Below, piece by piece: positions 17,723 to 25,966 of a stretch of DNA of 64,000 bases. The notes beneath the pieces were generated by a model. It made no database searches. It was not told the origin of the DNA and saw nothing but the letters and a program-made list of their open reading frames with translations. The DNA comes from an uncultured Flavobacteriales bacterium (lineage in GTDB: Bacteria > Bacteroidota > Bacteroidia > Flavobacteriales > Schleiferiaceae): NCBI GenBank assembly GCA_913055685.1, contig CAJXKC010000002.1, forward strand, positions 558,001 through 622,000. Direction: 5' to 3'. Numbering within the stretch: the stretch's first letter is position 1; every line of letters starts with the position of its first letter. Both the position numbers and the translations under genes were made by a program.

Positions 17723-18434
17723 AAATACTTTTAAATTCTTCTAGTTTTTGAAATTTATCATCAGGCCAATGCCCTTCCCAGTTAAGAACTTTAAACCTAG
17801 TAAATTGCTCTTCTTTGTACCAATTTAAACGTCGTGTTTTTTGAACCACCTTGCGGTGCTCTGCCTGCGAATACGCGAAATCACGCATAGCAGCATCATG
17901 ATCCCAAATACTAAAGGTAGCTTGTTCTATTAGTGGCCACTCTCCTACTCCTTTTTGAAAGAGCATGGAATTTTGCTGGGAAATTACCCTAGAGACCTTG
18001 GGCACATTTCGCCAAAAGCTTATAAGTTTTCTTTTACGAATGGAGGCTCGGGTTAGCACCGCCATTAAGGCTGAATTATGCTCGGTTTCTACCGCACTTA
18101 CAAATGGCTTTTTTCCATTCCAAGTCCCTTTACTTAAATAAGGAGCCAATTCGAAACGCATGAAACCGTCCGATTTACCCACAAACTCTTGATAGGCAGC
18201 AGTTTTCAGCCACTTTTGGTAAGCCTCATCATCCTCCCAAACGCTTAGATGCGCGTAGGTTGACCAGTCTGGCCAGAGACTAAATCCCTCACCTGAGCCG
18301 CTGCCCAACATTTTAAAAAATGCTAAACCAGGCTCAACTGCCATCAAGGCGGGGTAAAGACGCATTTGCTTGAAAGCCCACCAACGGCTCTTTAGATTTG
18401 GAAAATGATAAAAATGGATGAAGGTTTTCGGCAA
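17712..18434 (-). CDS. CrtA-like (spheroidene monooxygenase family) protein
   Basis: 240 residues. The block LGSGSGEGFSLWPDWSTYAHLSVW (44-67) matches the CrtA/spheroidene monooxygenase family, a haem-binding dimeric alpha/beta-barrel oxygenase. The C-terminal half repeats the fold (ATFSIWDHDAAMRDFAYSQ). CrtA ketolates acyclic carotenoids in purple bacteria. In Bacteroidota, homologues occur outside carotenoid clusters and their substrate is uncertain. No other carotenoid gene is nearby. It overlaps nhaA by 11 bases, which argues for co-expression rather than shared function. Confidence 0.7.
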   Translation of the reverse strand: MPKTFIHFYHFPNLKSRWWAFKQMRLYPALMAVEPGLAFFKMLGSGSGEGFSLWPDWSTYAHLSVWEDDEAYQKWLKTAAYQEFVGKSDGFMRFELAPYLSKGTWNGKKPFVSAVETEHNSALMAVLTRASIRKRKLISFWRNVPKVSRVISQQNSMLFQKGVGEWPLIEQATFSIWDHDAAMRDFAYSQAEHRKVVQKTRRLNWYKEEQFTRFKVLNWEGHWPDDKFQKLEEFKSIYAQ

Positions 18435-18449
18435 AGATTCGCTTTAAAA

Positions 18450-18737
18450 CTAAACTTCTGAGCGATCAGAATGTTCGCCATGTATATGTTTAGATGCCTT
18501 ATGATGTTTGTGCCAGTGGTGATAATGGTCATGCTGAATCTTATAAATCACCGCCTGCCCAACCAGGCTTACACCACTATTAACCAGCACTAAACTTAAG
18601 GTTCCTGTCCAAAACCAATCTTGCCAATGCTCAGATTGCATTTTTAAAACTAAGGCTTCACCAAAAACACTTAGGCCGGCACCAATGAGTACCAGGCCTA
18701 AGATGCTAAATAGTAACCATTTTAATTTTTTTGTCAT
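18450..18737 (-). CDS. Small two-helix membrane protein with His-rich tail
   Basis: A 95-residue protein with two predicted membrane helices (about 7-29 and 43-65) and a C-terminal cluster of ten His between residues 69 and 89, suggestive of metal binding. No family was recognised. Its start overlaps the stop of the Zn-ribbon gene by four bases, so the two are translationally coupled. A metal-related role is inference from the His tail and the Zn-ribbon partner only. Confidence 0.65.
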   Translation of the reverse strand: MTKKLKWLLFSILGLVLIGAGLSVFGEALVLKMQSEHWQDWFWTGTLSLVLVNSGVSLVGQAVIYKIQHDHYHHWHKHHKASKHIHGEHSDRSEV

Positions 18738-19099
18738 CCTGTGGCTCGAAAGTGTTTATCCTCGGCCATTAAAATTACTAAATCTTCGCCTCTAATTTGA
18801 AAGGCCTGGTCGTAAATGAAGAATATTTCCTCTGCACTTTCATCGATTTTACGTGCTGTAAATAAATTGACCTCAAAACCTAAGGTTCGCAACACTTTCA
18901 ACGAAACTTTCTGCACTCCTTCATTCGCCAGATTCTCAATAATCGATCGATTGTTGACTAAACTGCGATTAATCTGTCGCACTTGGTTAATAATAGGTCG
19001 GGATTTTTCATTGTGATAAGCATTTCTACAATTGCTATCACAGAACTTTTTGTCGCTGCGGCCAAAGAGCTTGCCGCCGCATTCGATACATGTCTCCAT
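18734..19099 (-). CDS. Zn-ribbon protein (DUF2116-like)
   Basis: 121 residues. The N-terminus holds a treble-clef-like zinc site with Cys4, Cys7, Cys20 and Cys24 (CIECGGKLFGRSDKKFC, then NCRNAYHNEK). It resembles proteins often labelled DUF2116 Zn-ribbon in flavobacteria. The rest is a mixed alpha/beta segment of unknown function. It is the first gene of an overlapping run with the His-rich membrane protein and the CrtA-like gene. Confidence 0.65.
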   Translation of the reverse strand: METCIECGGKLFGRSDKKFCDSNCRNAYHNEKSRPIINQVRQINRSLVNNRSIIENLANEGVQKVSLKVLRTLGFEVNLFTARKIDESAEEIFFIYDQAFQIRGEDLVILMAEDKHFRATG

Positions 19100-19201
19100 A
19101 ATCAGTTAATTAGGTTAAGACTCTAAATATAAGCACTTTCCGAAACAATTCCTGAAGTATAGTGGAAATATTAAACACTTAAATCACTTAATCTATCCCA
19201 T

Positions 19202-19226
19202 AAAAAAAGAGGCTTAAAGCCTCTTT
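19202..19226 (-). terminator. Terminator downstream of the CBS gene
   Basis: Minus-strand stem AAAGAGGCT/AGCCTCTTT with a three-base loop followed by seven T. It lies 24 bases past the CBS-protein stop codon. Confidence 0.8.
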
Positions 19227-19249
19227 AAATTGATTATCAAAAGATTTTA

Positions 19250-19708
19250 TTACCAAGTTTCCGAACGCAAATGGGTGAAGGCTCGCATTACATCCTTCTG
19301 ACTTATTTGACCAATCAGTATCCCATTGCGAACCACAGGAAAGCGTCGAATTCGTTCGTTTAAAAATTTTCCAGCGGCATCGAATATGCTTGTTTCGGGA
19401 TCAATGGTATGAACGTCTTTGGTCATATAGTCCCCTACCGAACCAGATGAATGAGGGGAATTATTGTATTTACCCCTAATAATTTCTTTGAGACAATCAC
19501 CCTCCGATAGAATACCAATTAATCGTTGATCCTCATCCACCACTGGAGCACCCGAGATTTTTTTGCTTAGCAAAATCATCATGGCCTCCTCCATACTCTG
19601 CTCAGCTTTGAAAGTAATTAACTTGGTAGTCATATAATCTTTCACCTGAATGTTTTGCGGGGCCTCTTTACTGATAGGGGCTCTTGCCCCTTGAAAACTC
19701 TTGATCAT
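19250..19708 (-). CDS. CBS-domain pair protein
   Basis: 152 residues with two CBS domains, about 24-80 (VKDYMTTKLITF to GILSEGDCLKE) and 88-148 (VGDYMTKDVHTIDPETS to IGQISQKDVMRAF). Paired CBS domains bind adenine nucleotides and regulate partner proteins; here no enzyme domain is attached. The closest label is an acetoin-utilisation/IMPDH-like CBS protein without assigned function. It is monocistronic with its own terminator. Confidence 0.85.
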   Translation of the reverse strand: MIKSFQGARAPISKEAPQNIQVKDYMTTKLITFKAEQSMEEAMMILLSKKISGAPVVDEDQRLIGILSEGDCLKEIIRGKYNNSPHSSGSVGDYMTKDVHTIDPETSIFDAAGKFLNERIRRFPVVRNGILIGQISQKDVMRAFTHLRSETW

Positions 19709-19749
19709 GTCTTTTCGGATTGGTTCCTAGCAATATAGGGAATTGACTC

Positions 19750-20202
19750 CTATTCTACAAGTATTTTAAACTCTGGGATCTTTTCATTGGGCACGGTTAA
19801 TGATAGCTGGTAATGCTGTATTTTCCAGCTGTCTTCGACGGGAACTAGAACCGCGCTAGCTCTGCAAAGACCCATACCGGTGTCTAATAATTCATCGCAA
19901 ATCCAAAATCCATCTTGGGCTTGCCAATTACGCTCTCTCACTGTAAATGACCAAGCGCTATTTCTTGAAAAAGCTTCTTTAGCCCAAAGTCTTAGCTCGT
20001 CCCGCAGCCATCGTTCAGATGCATCGGTTCCAATAAAAACTGCATCCGCCGTCATCAAAGAAAAATAAGCCTCTTCATTTGCTTCATGCGCGGCTTGGTG
20101 CCACTCATCCATTAGGGCATCCATAGATGCTTCTGTAGCTTGTGGAAGCTTAGGTCCGCTGCAAGAAAACAGCAAGACAAAAAATAATAAGTATTGTTTC
20201 AT
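19750..20202 (-). CDS. NTF2/SnoaL-like lipoprotein
   Basis: 150 residues from the Met at 20202, where a lipoprotein signal peptide begins (MKQYLLFFVLLFSCSGPK, lipidated Cys14); an earlier start 11 codons upstream would bury it. The mature part matches the NTF2-like/SnoaL-type cone fold (DALMDEWHQAAHEANEEAYF, VFIGTDASERW). These are usually small-molecule binders or of unknown role. Likely anchored in the envelope. It is divergent from the DUF6268 gene. Confidence 0.75.
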   Translation of the reverse strand: MKQYLLFFVLLFSCSGPKLPQATEASMDALMDEWHQAAHEANEEAYFSLMTADAVFIGTDASERWLRDELRLWAKEAFSRNSAWSFTVRERNWQAQDGFWICDELLDTGMGLCRASAVLVPVEDSWKIQHYQLSLTVPNEKIPEFKILVE

Positions 20203-20259
20203 CCTTACAATTTCTGAAATAAAAGCTTTAGCCATTATTTTAGTGGCAAAATTCAGATT

Positions 20260-21351
20260 ATGAAGAGTAAGTACTTATGGCTTTCCAGCCTATTTACCCT
20301 AAGCCTTGGCCTTGTTGCTCAGGAAGATACTACCAGTAGCGAGGATGATTTCGACTTTTCCGACTTCGAATTAGCGGCCGAGCCAGCTAAGGTTTTCTGT
20401 AACAATAAAGTACTCGGTCAGAGTCCTACCTCTCTAGTTGGAGTTTTTTATAATCATCAATTAGCACATGATTTACCCATCGAACTAAGCGATGGTAGCG
20501 AATTTGATAGAGCGGAGATTTCCGCCGCTCAACAATTTTCACTGATTAGTAATATACCCCTTATAAGCCGTAATAATATCCTTATAAACATGGGTATTAC
20601 TTATCAAGAGCAGCGCTATTCAATTAATGGTGGTAATGGTCATCCTTTTATTGAACATTTAAAGGATAATGCTTTACGACGGACTAATCTCACTTTTACG
20701 CTCTTTAAGCCTTTAAATGAAAAGAATTTTATCCTTGCGCAATTAGGAGCTGAGATAAATGGTGACTATGGATTTGACATGGATTTTTCAAAAACTCGTT
20801 TACCCTTAGCACTTCTTTACGGATGGAAACCTAATGATCGATTAATGTATGCTTTTGGTGCCTCCCGGACCTATTTAGGCGGTGCTTTAAACTATGTGCC
20901 CATCATTTATTACTACCATACCTTTCAAAATCAAAAATGGGGTATCGAAGCCTTATTACCTGCCAGAGCGCTTGTCCGCTACCGCTTTAATAGCTTAAGC
21001 TTTATGTCCCTTGGCTTCCAGGTAAATGGTGCCAGTTATGCGCTAAATAATTTTCAAGATTATACCGCAGGGTATACCGGAACTAATGCAAACAATTCCG
21101 AACAATTATTAGCTGCCCAAGATGTGGAGTTAAGAAGATCTGAAATTAGAGCTGGCTTAGCTTACAGCCGTCAGTTGAGTGGTTTTTTCTGGATATCCGC
21201 AGAAGTAGGTTACCGCATTAATTACAGCTATGATGTCGATGAAAACGGTGACTTCTTACGCTTCTTTGGTAGTGACGACCCTTACCTTATCAATACCGGA
21301 TTGGAAAACCCACTGTACTTCACCATTGGCTTGTCCTACGTTAGTCCTTAA
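20260..21351 (+). CDS. DUF6268-family outer membrane beta-barrel protein
   Basis: 363 residues with a signal peptide (MKSKYLWLSSLFTLSLGLVAQ), an acidic linker (EDTTSSEDDFDFSDFE) and a series of amphipathic strands finishing in LYFTIGLSYVSP, as in an outer-membrane beta-barrel. The region PLNEKNFILAQLGAEINGDYG fits DUF6268. Function is unknown. Its 3' end overlaps the convergent universal stress gene by 11 bases. Confidence 0.75.
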   Translation: MKSKYLWLSSLFTLSLGLVAQEDTTSSEDDFDFSDFELAAEPAKVFCNNKVLGQSPTSLVGVFYNHQLAHDLPIELSDGSEFDRAEISAAQQFSLISNIPLISRNNILINMGITYQEQRYSINGGNGHPFIEHLKDNALRRTNLTFTLFKPLNEKNFILAQLGAEINGDYGFDMDFSKTRLPLALLYGWKPNDRLMYAFGASRTYLGGALNYVPIIYYYHTFQNQKWGIEALLPARALVRYRFNSLSFMSLGFQVNGASYALNNFQDYTAGYTGTNANNSEQLLAAQDVELRRSEIRAGLAYSRQLSGFFWISAEVGYRINYSYDVDENGDFLRFFGSDDPYLINTGLENPLYFTIGLSYVSP

Positions 21352-21778
21352 GGGGGACAACGATAATTGGTATATCCAATCTATCAATTAGCTTGCGAGC
21401 TGAATTACCTAAGAAATTTCGAAAAAAACCTTTTTCACGATGATGGCCGATTAGCAGATAATCGGCCTTTATTTTTTGTACCTGTTCTCGTAACCCTTCA
21501 ATGGTGGAACCTTCCTCCATTAAGACTTCGCAGACAATTCCTTGATCTTTAAACTGATCGGCAATACGATGTAGTATGCGATTTTCGGCTCGGAGCTCTG
21601 CTTCTCGATCCTTTACCGACTTTTCACGACCAATTTGATAACTTAATAAATGGGGATCAGGTACCGCTATATGTATCAGACAGACTTGAGCATTTAAAGC
21701 GGTGGCGAAACGGATACAATGCTTAATGAGCTTGTTACTCAGCTCTTCAAAATCGTAGGCTAAAGCAATCTTAATCAT
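21341..21778 (-). CDS. Universal stress protein (UspA family)
   Basis: 145-residue single Usp domain. It starts KIALAYDFEELSNKLIKHC and ends with the ATP-loop-like block LIGHHREKGFFRNFLGNSARKLI before PIIVVPL. The G-x2-G-x9-G-S motif is altered at its second glycine (GHHR), so ATP binding may be weaker; this is inference. Its message would read on into the convergent gene because no terminator separates them. Confidence 0.85.
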   Translation of the reverse strand: MIKIALAYDFEELSNKLIKHCIRFATALNAQVCLIHIAVPDPHLLSYQIGREKSVKDREAELRAENRILHRIADQFKDQGIVCEVLMEEGSTIEGLREQVQKIKADYLLIGHHREKGFFRNFLGNSARKLIDRLDIPIIVVPLKD

Positions 21779-21791
21779 AGCCTTAAGATAT

Positions 21792-21816
21792 AAAAAAACC
21801 GCCTCAGGGGCGGTTT
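21792..21816 (-). terminator. Terminator downstream of the DUF2147 gene
   Basis: Stem AAACCGCC/GGCGGTTT with a 5-base loop, followed on the minus strand by seven T. It also lies 14 bases upstream of the universal stress gene start. Confidence 0.8.
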
Positions 21817-21820
21817 CTCA

Positions 21821-22276
21821 TCACTTTTTCTTTTTCACTAAGCGGGTCCAGACGTCGGTTCGACCAAAGACTGGTGTTCCTACATAGCCCCGAATTTCAA
21901 TTTTATTCTCTTCGGTTAGCTCAATCTTACAGTTGTAGGTACTACCATTATTCGGATCGTAGATAGTGCCATCGGTCCATAGACCTTCCTCTGCATCATA
22001 AACGAAGTCTTTTAGAATGCGATATCCTTTAATGGGAGTGCTTCGCAATGATTCATCCGGATTGTTAATATCAGTGCGGGGCTTGCCGTTCTCATCATTC
22101 GGTTCCTTTAACCATACCACACGACCATAGAATTTGTTACCAATTTTGTCAATCTTCACCATAGAGCGGCCATTACTAGGTTGCCAAACTCCAATTAGCT
22201 TGTCTCCTGCCTCCTGGGCACTAAGTCCGCCTAAAGTAAAAACACTAACTAAAAGGCTGTAAATCAATTTTTTCAT
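21821..22276 (-). CDS. Secreted DUF2147 protein
   Basis: 151 residues with a signal peptide (MKKLIYSLLVSVFTLGGLSAQ). The pattern GVWQPSNGRSMVKI, GRVVWLKEPND, LKDFVYDAEEGLWTDGTIYDP and LRGYVG-like ending (EIRGYVGTPVFGRTDVWTR) identifies DUF2147, a lipocalin-like exported family of unknown function. It is three bases downstream of the lipoprotein gene, so the two form an operon closed by a terminator. Confidence 0.88.
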   Translation of the reverse strand: MKKLIYSLLVSVFTLGGLSAQEAGDKLIGVWQPSNGRSMVKIDKIGNKFYGRVVWLKEPNDENGKPRTDINNPDESLRSTPIKGYRILKDFVYDAEEGLWTDGTIYDPNNGSTYNCKIELTEENKIEIRGYVGTPVFGRTDVWTRLVKKKK

Positions 22277-22279
22277 ATT

Positions 22280-22786
22280 CTATTTCTCGTCTTTATATTC
22301 TACTACTAATGCTAATTTAGCCTTGGCCATCATCTCATCCATATGGTCTTCCGAAATATTTAGGTCCAGAACATAGGTAAGCCCCTCATCTTTCATGTAA
22401 GGTAACAGATTAACCTCCTCGGCCACATTTAGTTTTAAAACCCCAGTTTCTGGCAGTGGACTTAAACTGGCAACACTACTGAGCTCTTGATTATTACTTA
22501 CCACTTGAAACAGCAATGACTCAACGATGCCACGATTTTCCTGCTGGATATTCATTTCTACACTGCTAATTCCAACCCTAGTTATGGCTTCGCTACTCAC
22601 CCCTAAACTTTCAGCCAAAGAGGATAAATCTAAATCCCCTTTACCTTGGAGGGTGTTTGCTCCTTCAAACAGCATATCCCCGCTTAAAGCGACCTTTAAT
22701 TCCTGAGAATTATCGCTTACCGTCGATTGGCAAGCAATTAATAGTGGCAATAATGCCAGCGCTAAATATTTCCGCATGCGTTTCAT
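22280..22786 (-). CDS. Putative lipoprotein of unknown function
   Basis: 168 residues with a lipobox LLIAC (lipidated Cys19). The mature part is rich in beta-strand-forming stretches and resembles no family I can name. It contains regularly spaced acidic segments (SISEDHMDE-like, LDLNISEDHMDEMMA). It is the first gene of a two-gene unit with the DUF2147 protein. The 180-base upstream gap to the divergent helicase gene must hold both promoters, but none is clear. Confidence 0.65.
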   Translation of the reverse strand: MKRMRKYLALALLPLLIACQSTVSDNSQELKVALSGDMLFEGANTLQGKGDLDLSSLAESLGVSSEAITRVGISSVEMNIQQENRGIVESLLFQVVSNNQELSSVASLSPLPETGVLKLNVAEEVNLLPYMKDEGLTYVLDLNISEDHMDEMMAKAKLALVVEYKDEK

Positions 22787-22966
22787 TTTTGGCTAATTTA
22801 TAGTCTAGGCCTCAATTTTAAAAGTAGAATAGGAAGATCAATGCAAGGAATTAATTCTAAATGCAGGTTTATTAACGATTGGTCGTTTATCAATTAATCG
22901 CAAAGGCCTATTATTCTCATTAGTATTTAAGACCTTTAGCAGGCAGTAAAAGCACTGCGTTACACT

Positions 22967-24289
22967 ATGAAGTTTTCAGAATTTAATTTAAGTCAAGATT
23001 TACTAGAAGCCCTCTCCTACATGAATTTCGAAGAAGCTACTCCTATTCAGGAGCAAGCTATTCCACAAATCTTAGAGGGTAAAGATATTATCGGCTGTGC
23101 GCAAACGGGAACTGGTAAAACAGCCGCCTTCGTACTGCCAATTTTAGAGAAGCTAAGTAAAAAACGCAATCAAGGAATCAACGCCCTTATTCTTTGTCCA
23201 ACCCGCGAATTGGCGGTGCAAATCGACCAACAGGTTGAGGGACTCTCCTATTTCTCAGGGCTAAGCTCTTACTCAGTTTATGGTGGTGGCACCGGACCTG
23301 AATGGGAAGCAGAGCGACGGGCCTTAAGCGGTAGTACCGACATAATCATTGCCACCCCAGGTCGTCTCTTAGCCCATATACGCAACGAATACGTTAAACT
23401 CGACCAATTACAATACCTAATATTAGATGAGGCCGACCGAATGCTGGACATCGGTTTTTACGATGACATCATGAAAATCATTGGTGAATGTCCTAAAACC
23501 AGACAATCACTTTTGTTTTCAGCTACCATGGCCCCAAAAATCAGGAAGCTCGCTAAGCAGATTTTAAAGGATCCAGCCGAAATTAATTTATCGGTTTCCA
23601 AGCCCGCCGAGGGAGTTACCCAGGAAATTTACATGGCGCATGAAGAGCAAAAACAAGGCTTGGTACGCAAAATAATATCCGAACACCCTGACTTTAAAAG
23701 CATTATAATTTTCTGTTCGACCAAGAAAAAGGTACAGCGGCTTACAGCTAAGTTGCAGCAGAAAAAGATGAACGTGCAGGGAATTTCGAGTGATTACGAG
23801 CAAAAAGAACGCGAGCAACTCCTCCTCGATTTCAAGTCTCGGAAAGTGCGCATTGTTGTGGCCACCGATGTCTTAAGTCGCGGTATTGATATAAAAGATA
23901 TCGACCTGGTAATTAATTACGACGTTCCTAATGATGCTGAAGATTATGTGCACCGCGTGGGAAGAACAGCACGCGCCGCTTCGAAGGGCTTGGCCATTAC
24001 CTTAGTATCCTCCGACGATATTTATAAGTTTAAACGAATCGAAGAATTCGTGGAGCGGGTTTATGAAAAAAAGGATCCGCCAAATGATTTAGGACCAGGA
24101 CCAAAATGGGAGAATTCAAGACCCAAGCCCAAAGGTCGCCGTGGTAATTTTAAAGGAAATTCAAAAGGTGGTACACGCAAAGGGTCGGGGCCTAACAAGA
24201 ATTATAAAGGAAGACAAAAGTCCTCAAATAACCGCACGAATTCTAAGCGTAATAACGACAATAATGACTCTACTAAAAAGACTGATTAA
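22967..24289 (+). CDS. DEAD-box RNA helicase
   Basis: 440 residues with the complete helicase set: Q motif TPIQEQAIP (25-33), motif I AQTGTGKT (45-52), PTRELA, LDEADRMLD (motif II), SAT (motif III), and HRVGRTAR (motif VI). The last 80 residues are a basic, Gly/Asn/Lys-rich tail as in RhlE/CsdA-like RNA helicases, which probably aids RNA binding. Role is RNA remodelling in ribosome assembly or cold response; which paralogue is unclear. The next gene starts inside its 3' end. Confidence 0.9.
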   Translation: MKFSEFNLSQDLLEALSYMNFEEATPIQEQAIPQILEGKDIIGCAQTGTGKTAAFVLPILEKLSKKRNQGINALILCPTRELAVQIDQQVEGLSYFSGLSSYSVYGGGTGPEWEAERRALSGSTDIIIATPGRLLAHIRNEYVKLDQLQYLILDEADRMLDIGFYDDIMKIIGECPKTRQSLLFSATMAPKIRKLAKQILKDPAEINLSVSKPAEGVTQEIYMAHEEQKQGLVRKIISEHPDFKSIIIFCSTKKKVQRLTAKLQQKKMNVQGISSDYEQKEREQLLLDFKSRKVRIVVATDVLSRGIDIKDIDLVINYDVPNDAEDYVHRVGRTARAASKGLAITLVSSDDIYKFKRIEEFVERVYEKKDPPNDLGPGPKWENSRPKPKGRRGNFKGNSKGGTRKGSGPNKNYKGRQKSSNNRTNSKRNNDNNDSTKKTD

Positions 24290-24743
24290 CAATCATTTAG
24301 TTATAATCATCTTCCTTTTCACTTTAAACCTGAAGGCCCAGTTACGAGATGAGGTTTTAGCCATTGAAGAAGTGATTCGTGAAGCCTACATTGATGGTGT
24401 TTTTAATGAAGGTAATGTGCGGAATATAGAATTAGGCTTCAGTAAAAACTTTCAAATGCTTGCCCTAGATGAAGAGGGACAAGAAATGACCTTCGATCGG
24501 GACTACTTCATTCAGAGGGTGAAGCAAATGAAAGCAGAAGGAAAGTTCCCTCCAGCCAAAGACCAAATGGTGCATTTCAAGATTCTACGTACCGATGTAG
24601 AAGGCAATTCCGCTTCGGTGAAATTAAACTTCTATCGTGGCTCTAAACTTGCTTATATAGACCTATTGCACCTTATCAAAGTAAAGCGCAATTGGCTCAT
24701 TGTCCATAAGGTCTTTAAATCCACCGAACAAAGCAGTAAATAA
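24264..24743 (+). CDS. Secreted NTF2-like protein (putative lumazine-binding type)
   Basis: 159 residues from the ATG at 24264, which gives a clean signal peptide (MTLLKRLINNHLVIIIFLF, cleavage near KAQ); longer starts would run deep into the helicase gene. The mature part has the NTF2-like pattern (EVLAIEEVIREAYIDGVFNE, YIDLLHLIKVKRNWLIVHKVF). Family members are commonly annotated as putative lumazine-binding; no ligand is known. It overlaps the helicase gene by 26 bases in another frame. Confidence 0.75.
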   Translation: MTLLKRLINNHLVIIIFLFTLNLKAQLRDEVLAIEEVIREAYIDGVFNEGNVRNIELGFSKNFQMLALDEEGQEMTFDRDYFIQRVKQMKAEGKFPPAKDQMVHFKILRTDVEGNSASVKLNFYRGSKLAYIDLLHLIKVKRNWLIVHKVFKSTEQSSK

Positions 24744-24769
24744 ATTGTCCTTCCTGTAGAATCCCTGTT

Positions 24770-25966
24770 TTGAAAAGAACTACAAAGCTTATCCTCATAT
24801 TAGGGGCTATCGCAGCCTTAGGCCCTTTGTCTATTGATACTTACCTCGCTGCGTTCCCCGAAATTAAACGAGATCTAAATACAGAGATTAATTACGTTAG
24901 TCTCACCTTAACCGCATATTTTATCGGTATTGCCATTGGACAATTAATTAATGGTCCTATTCTCGATCGCTACGGAAGAAAGCGTCCTTTGATTATTGGC
25001 CTAAGTCTCTATTTCTTCGCTACCCTAGCATGTTCCACTGCCAACAGCATTGAGGTTTTAATTGCCTTACGCTTCTTGATGGCCTTAGGCGGATCAGTGG
25101 GAATGGTGGCAACCCGAGCTATCATTAGAGATAATTTTGAGCATAATGATATTGCCCGAGCTTTTTCGGCCCTAATCTTAATTATGGGTGTAGCCCCAAT
25201 CCTTGCCCCCATGCTCGGTGGCCTAATACTTAAGAGCTTCGGCTGGAGACCCATATTCTGGTTTTTAAGTGGCTATGTATTACTTATCCTCCTTTCTATA
25301 ATATTCCTTTTACGTGAGAGTAAAGAAAAGGACCCCGCAGTTTCTCTAAATCCTTCCACAGTTCTATTTAATTATATAGAATTACTAAAAAAGCCACGCT
25401 TCTTGCTTTACGCCTTAGCGGGTATGACGGGCATGGCGGCGATGTTTACCTATATTTCGGCCTCTCCTTTTGTTATTCGAGAAGTTTTGGTCTTCGATGA
25501 AATTTATTTTGGATGGATATTTGGCTCTAATGCCTTGGGTTACATTGGCGCTAGTCAGTTAAACCGATATCTATTAAAGTCGCACGACATCCGTAAGGTT
25601 TCTAAGGTAGTGGCTATAATCTTTGGTATTAGCGGCAGTCTTTTGTTGTTGCAGGTTCTTACGGGACTTAGCTTTCCCTTAGTTTTCCTCATCAATCAAT
25701 TTGTCTTTTTATCTATGCTGGGCTTTATAAACCCAAATATGCAGGCCCTAGCCCTTGAGCCTTTCCCCAAACAAGCAGGAATTGCCAGTGCCCTTTTGGG
25801 TGCGATTCGCATGCTTATGGGTACCTTAGCTTCAGGCTTGGTCTCGCTTTGGCATGACGGCAGTGCGCTACCAATGGCAAGCATTATGGCCTTTTGCGGG
25901 ATCGCCTTAATTGTAATTCTGTGGAATAGAAACTGGGCAACAAGTGCCCACAAAGAATTTGCCTAA
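24770..25966 (+). CDS. Bcr/CflA-type multidrug MFS exporter (TTG start)
   Basis: 398 residues with 12 predicted membrane helices. The start region LGPLSIDTYLAAFPEI is the Bcr/CflA drug:H+ antiporter signature. The loop GPILDRYGRKRPL is the MFS motif A. The family exports drugs such as bicyclomycin in E. coli; the substrate here is unknown. Translation starts at TTG; no ATG preserves the first helix. Its stop overlaps the start of the PhzF-like gene by one base. Confidence 0.88.
   Translation: MKRTTKLILILGAIAALGPLSIDTYLAAFPEIKRDLNTEINYVSLTLTAYFIGIAIGQLINGPILDRYGRKRPLIIGLSLYFFATLACSTANSIEVLIALRFLMALGGSVGMVATRAIIRDNFEHNDIARAFSALILIMGVAPILAPMLGGLILKSFGWRPIFWFLSGYVLLILLSIIFLLRESKEKDPAVSLNPSTVLFNYIELLKKPRFLLYALAGMTGMAAMFTYISASPFVIREVLVFDEIYFGWIFGSNALGYIGASQLNRYLLKSHDIRKVSKVVAIIFGISGSLLLLQVLTGLSFPLVFLINQFVFLSMLGFINPNMQALALEPFPKQAGIASALLGAIRMLMGTLASGLVSLWHDGSALPMASIMAFCGIALIVILWNRNWATSAHKEFA

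Noticed and set aside
17712-18434. CrtA-like gene as part of a carotenoid cluster with the FAD oxidoreductase at 33691
   Set aside because: They are 15 kb apart, in different units, and no phytoene synthase or cyclase gene is present.
22787-22966. Riboswitch or cold-shock leader before the DEAD-box helicase
   Set aside because: The 180-base gap shows no conserved motif or stable terminator/antiterminator structure that I could identify.
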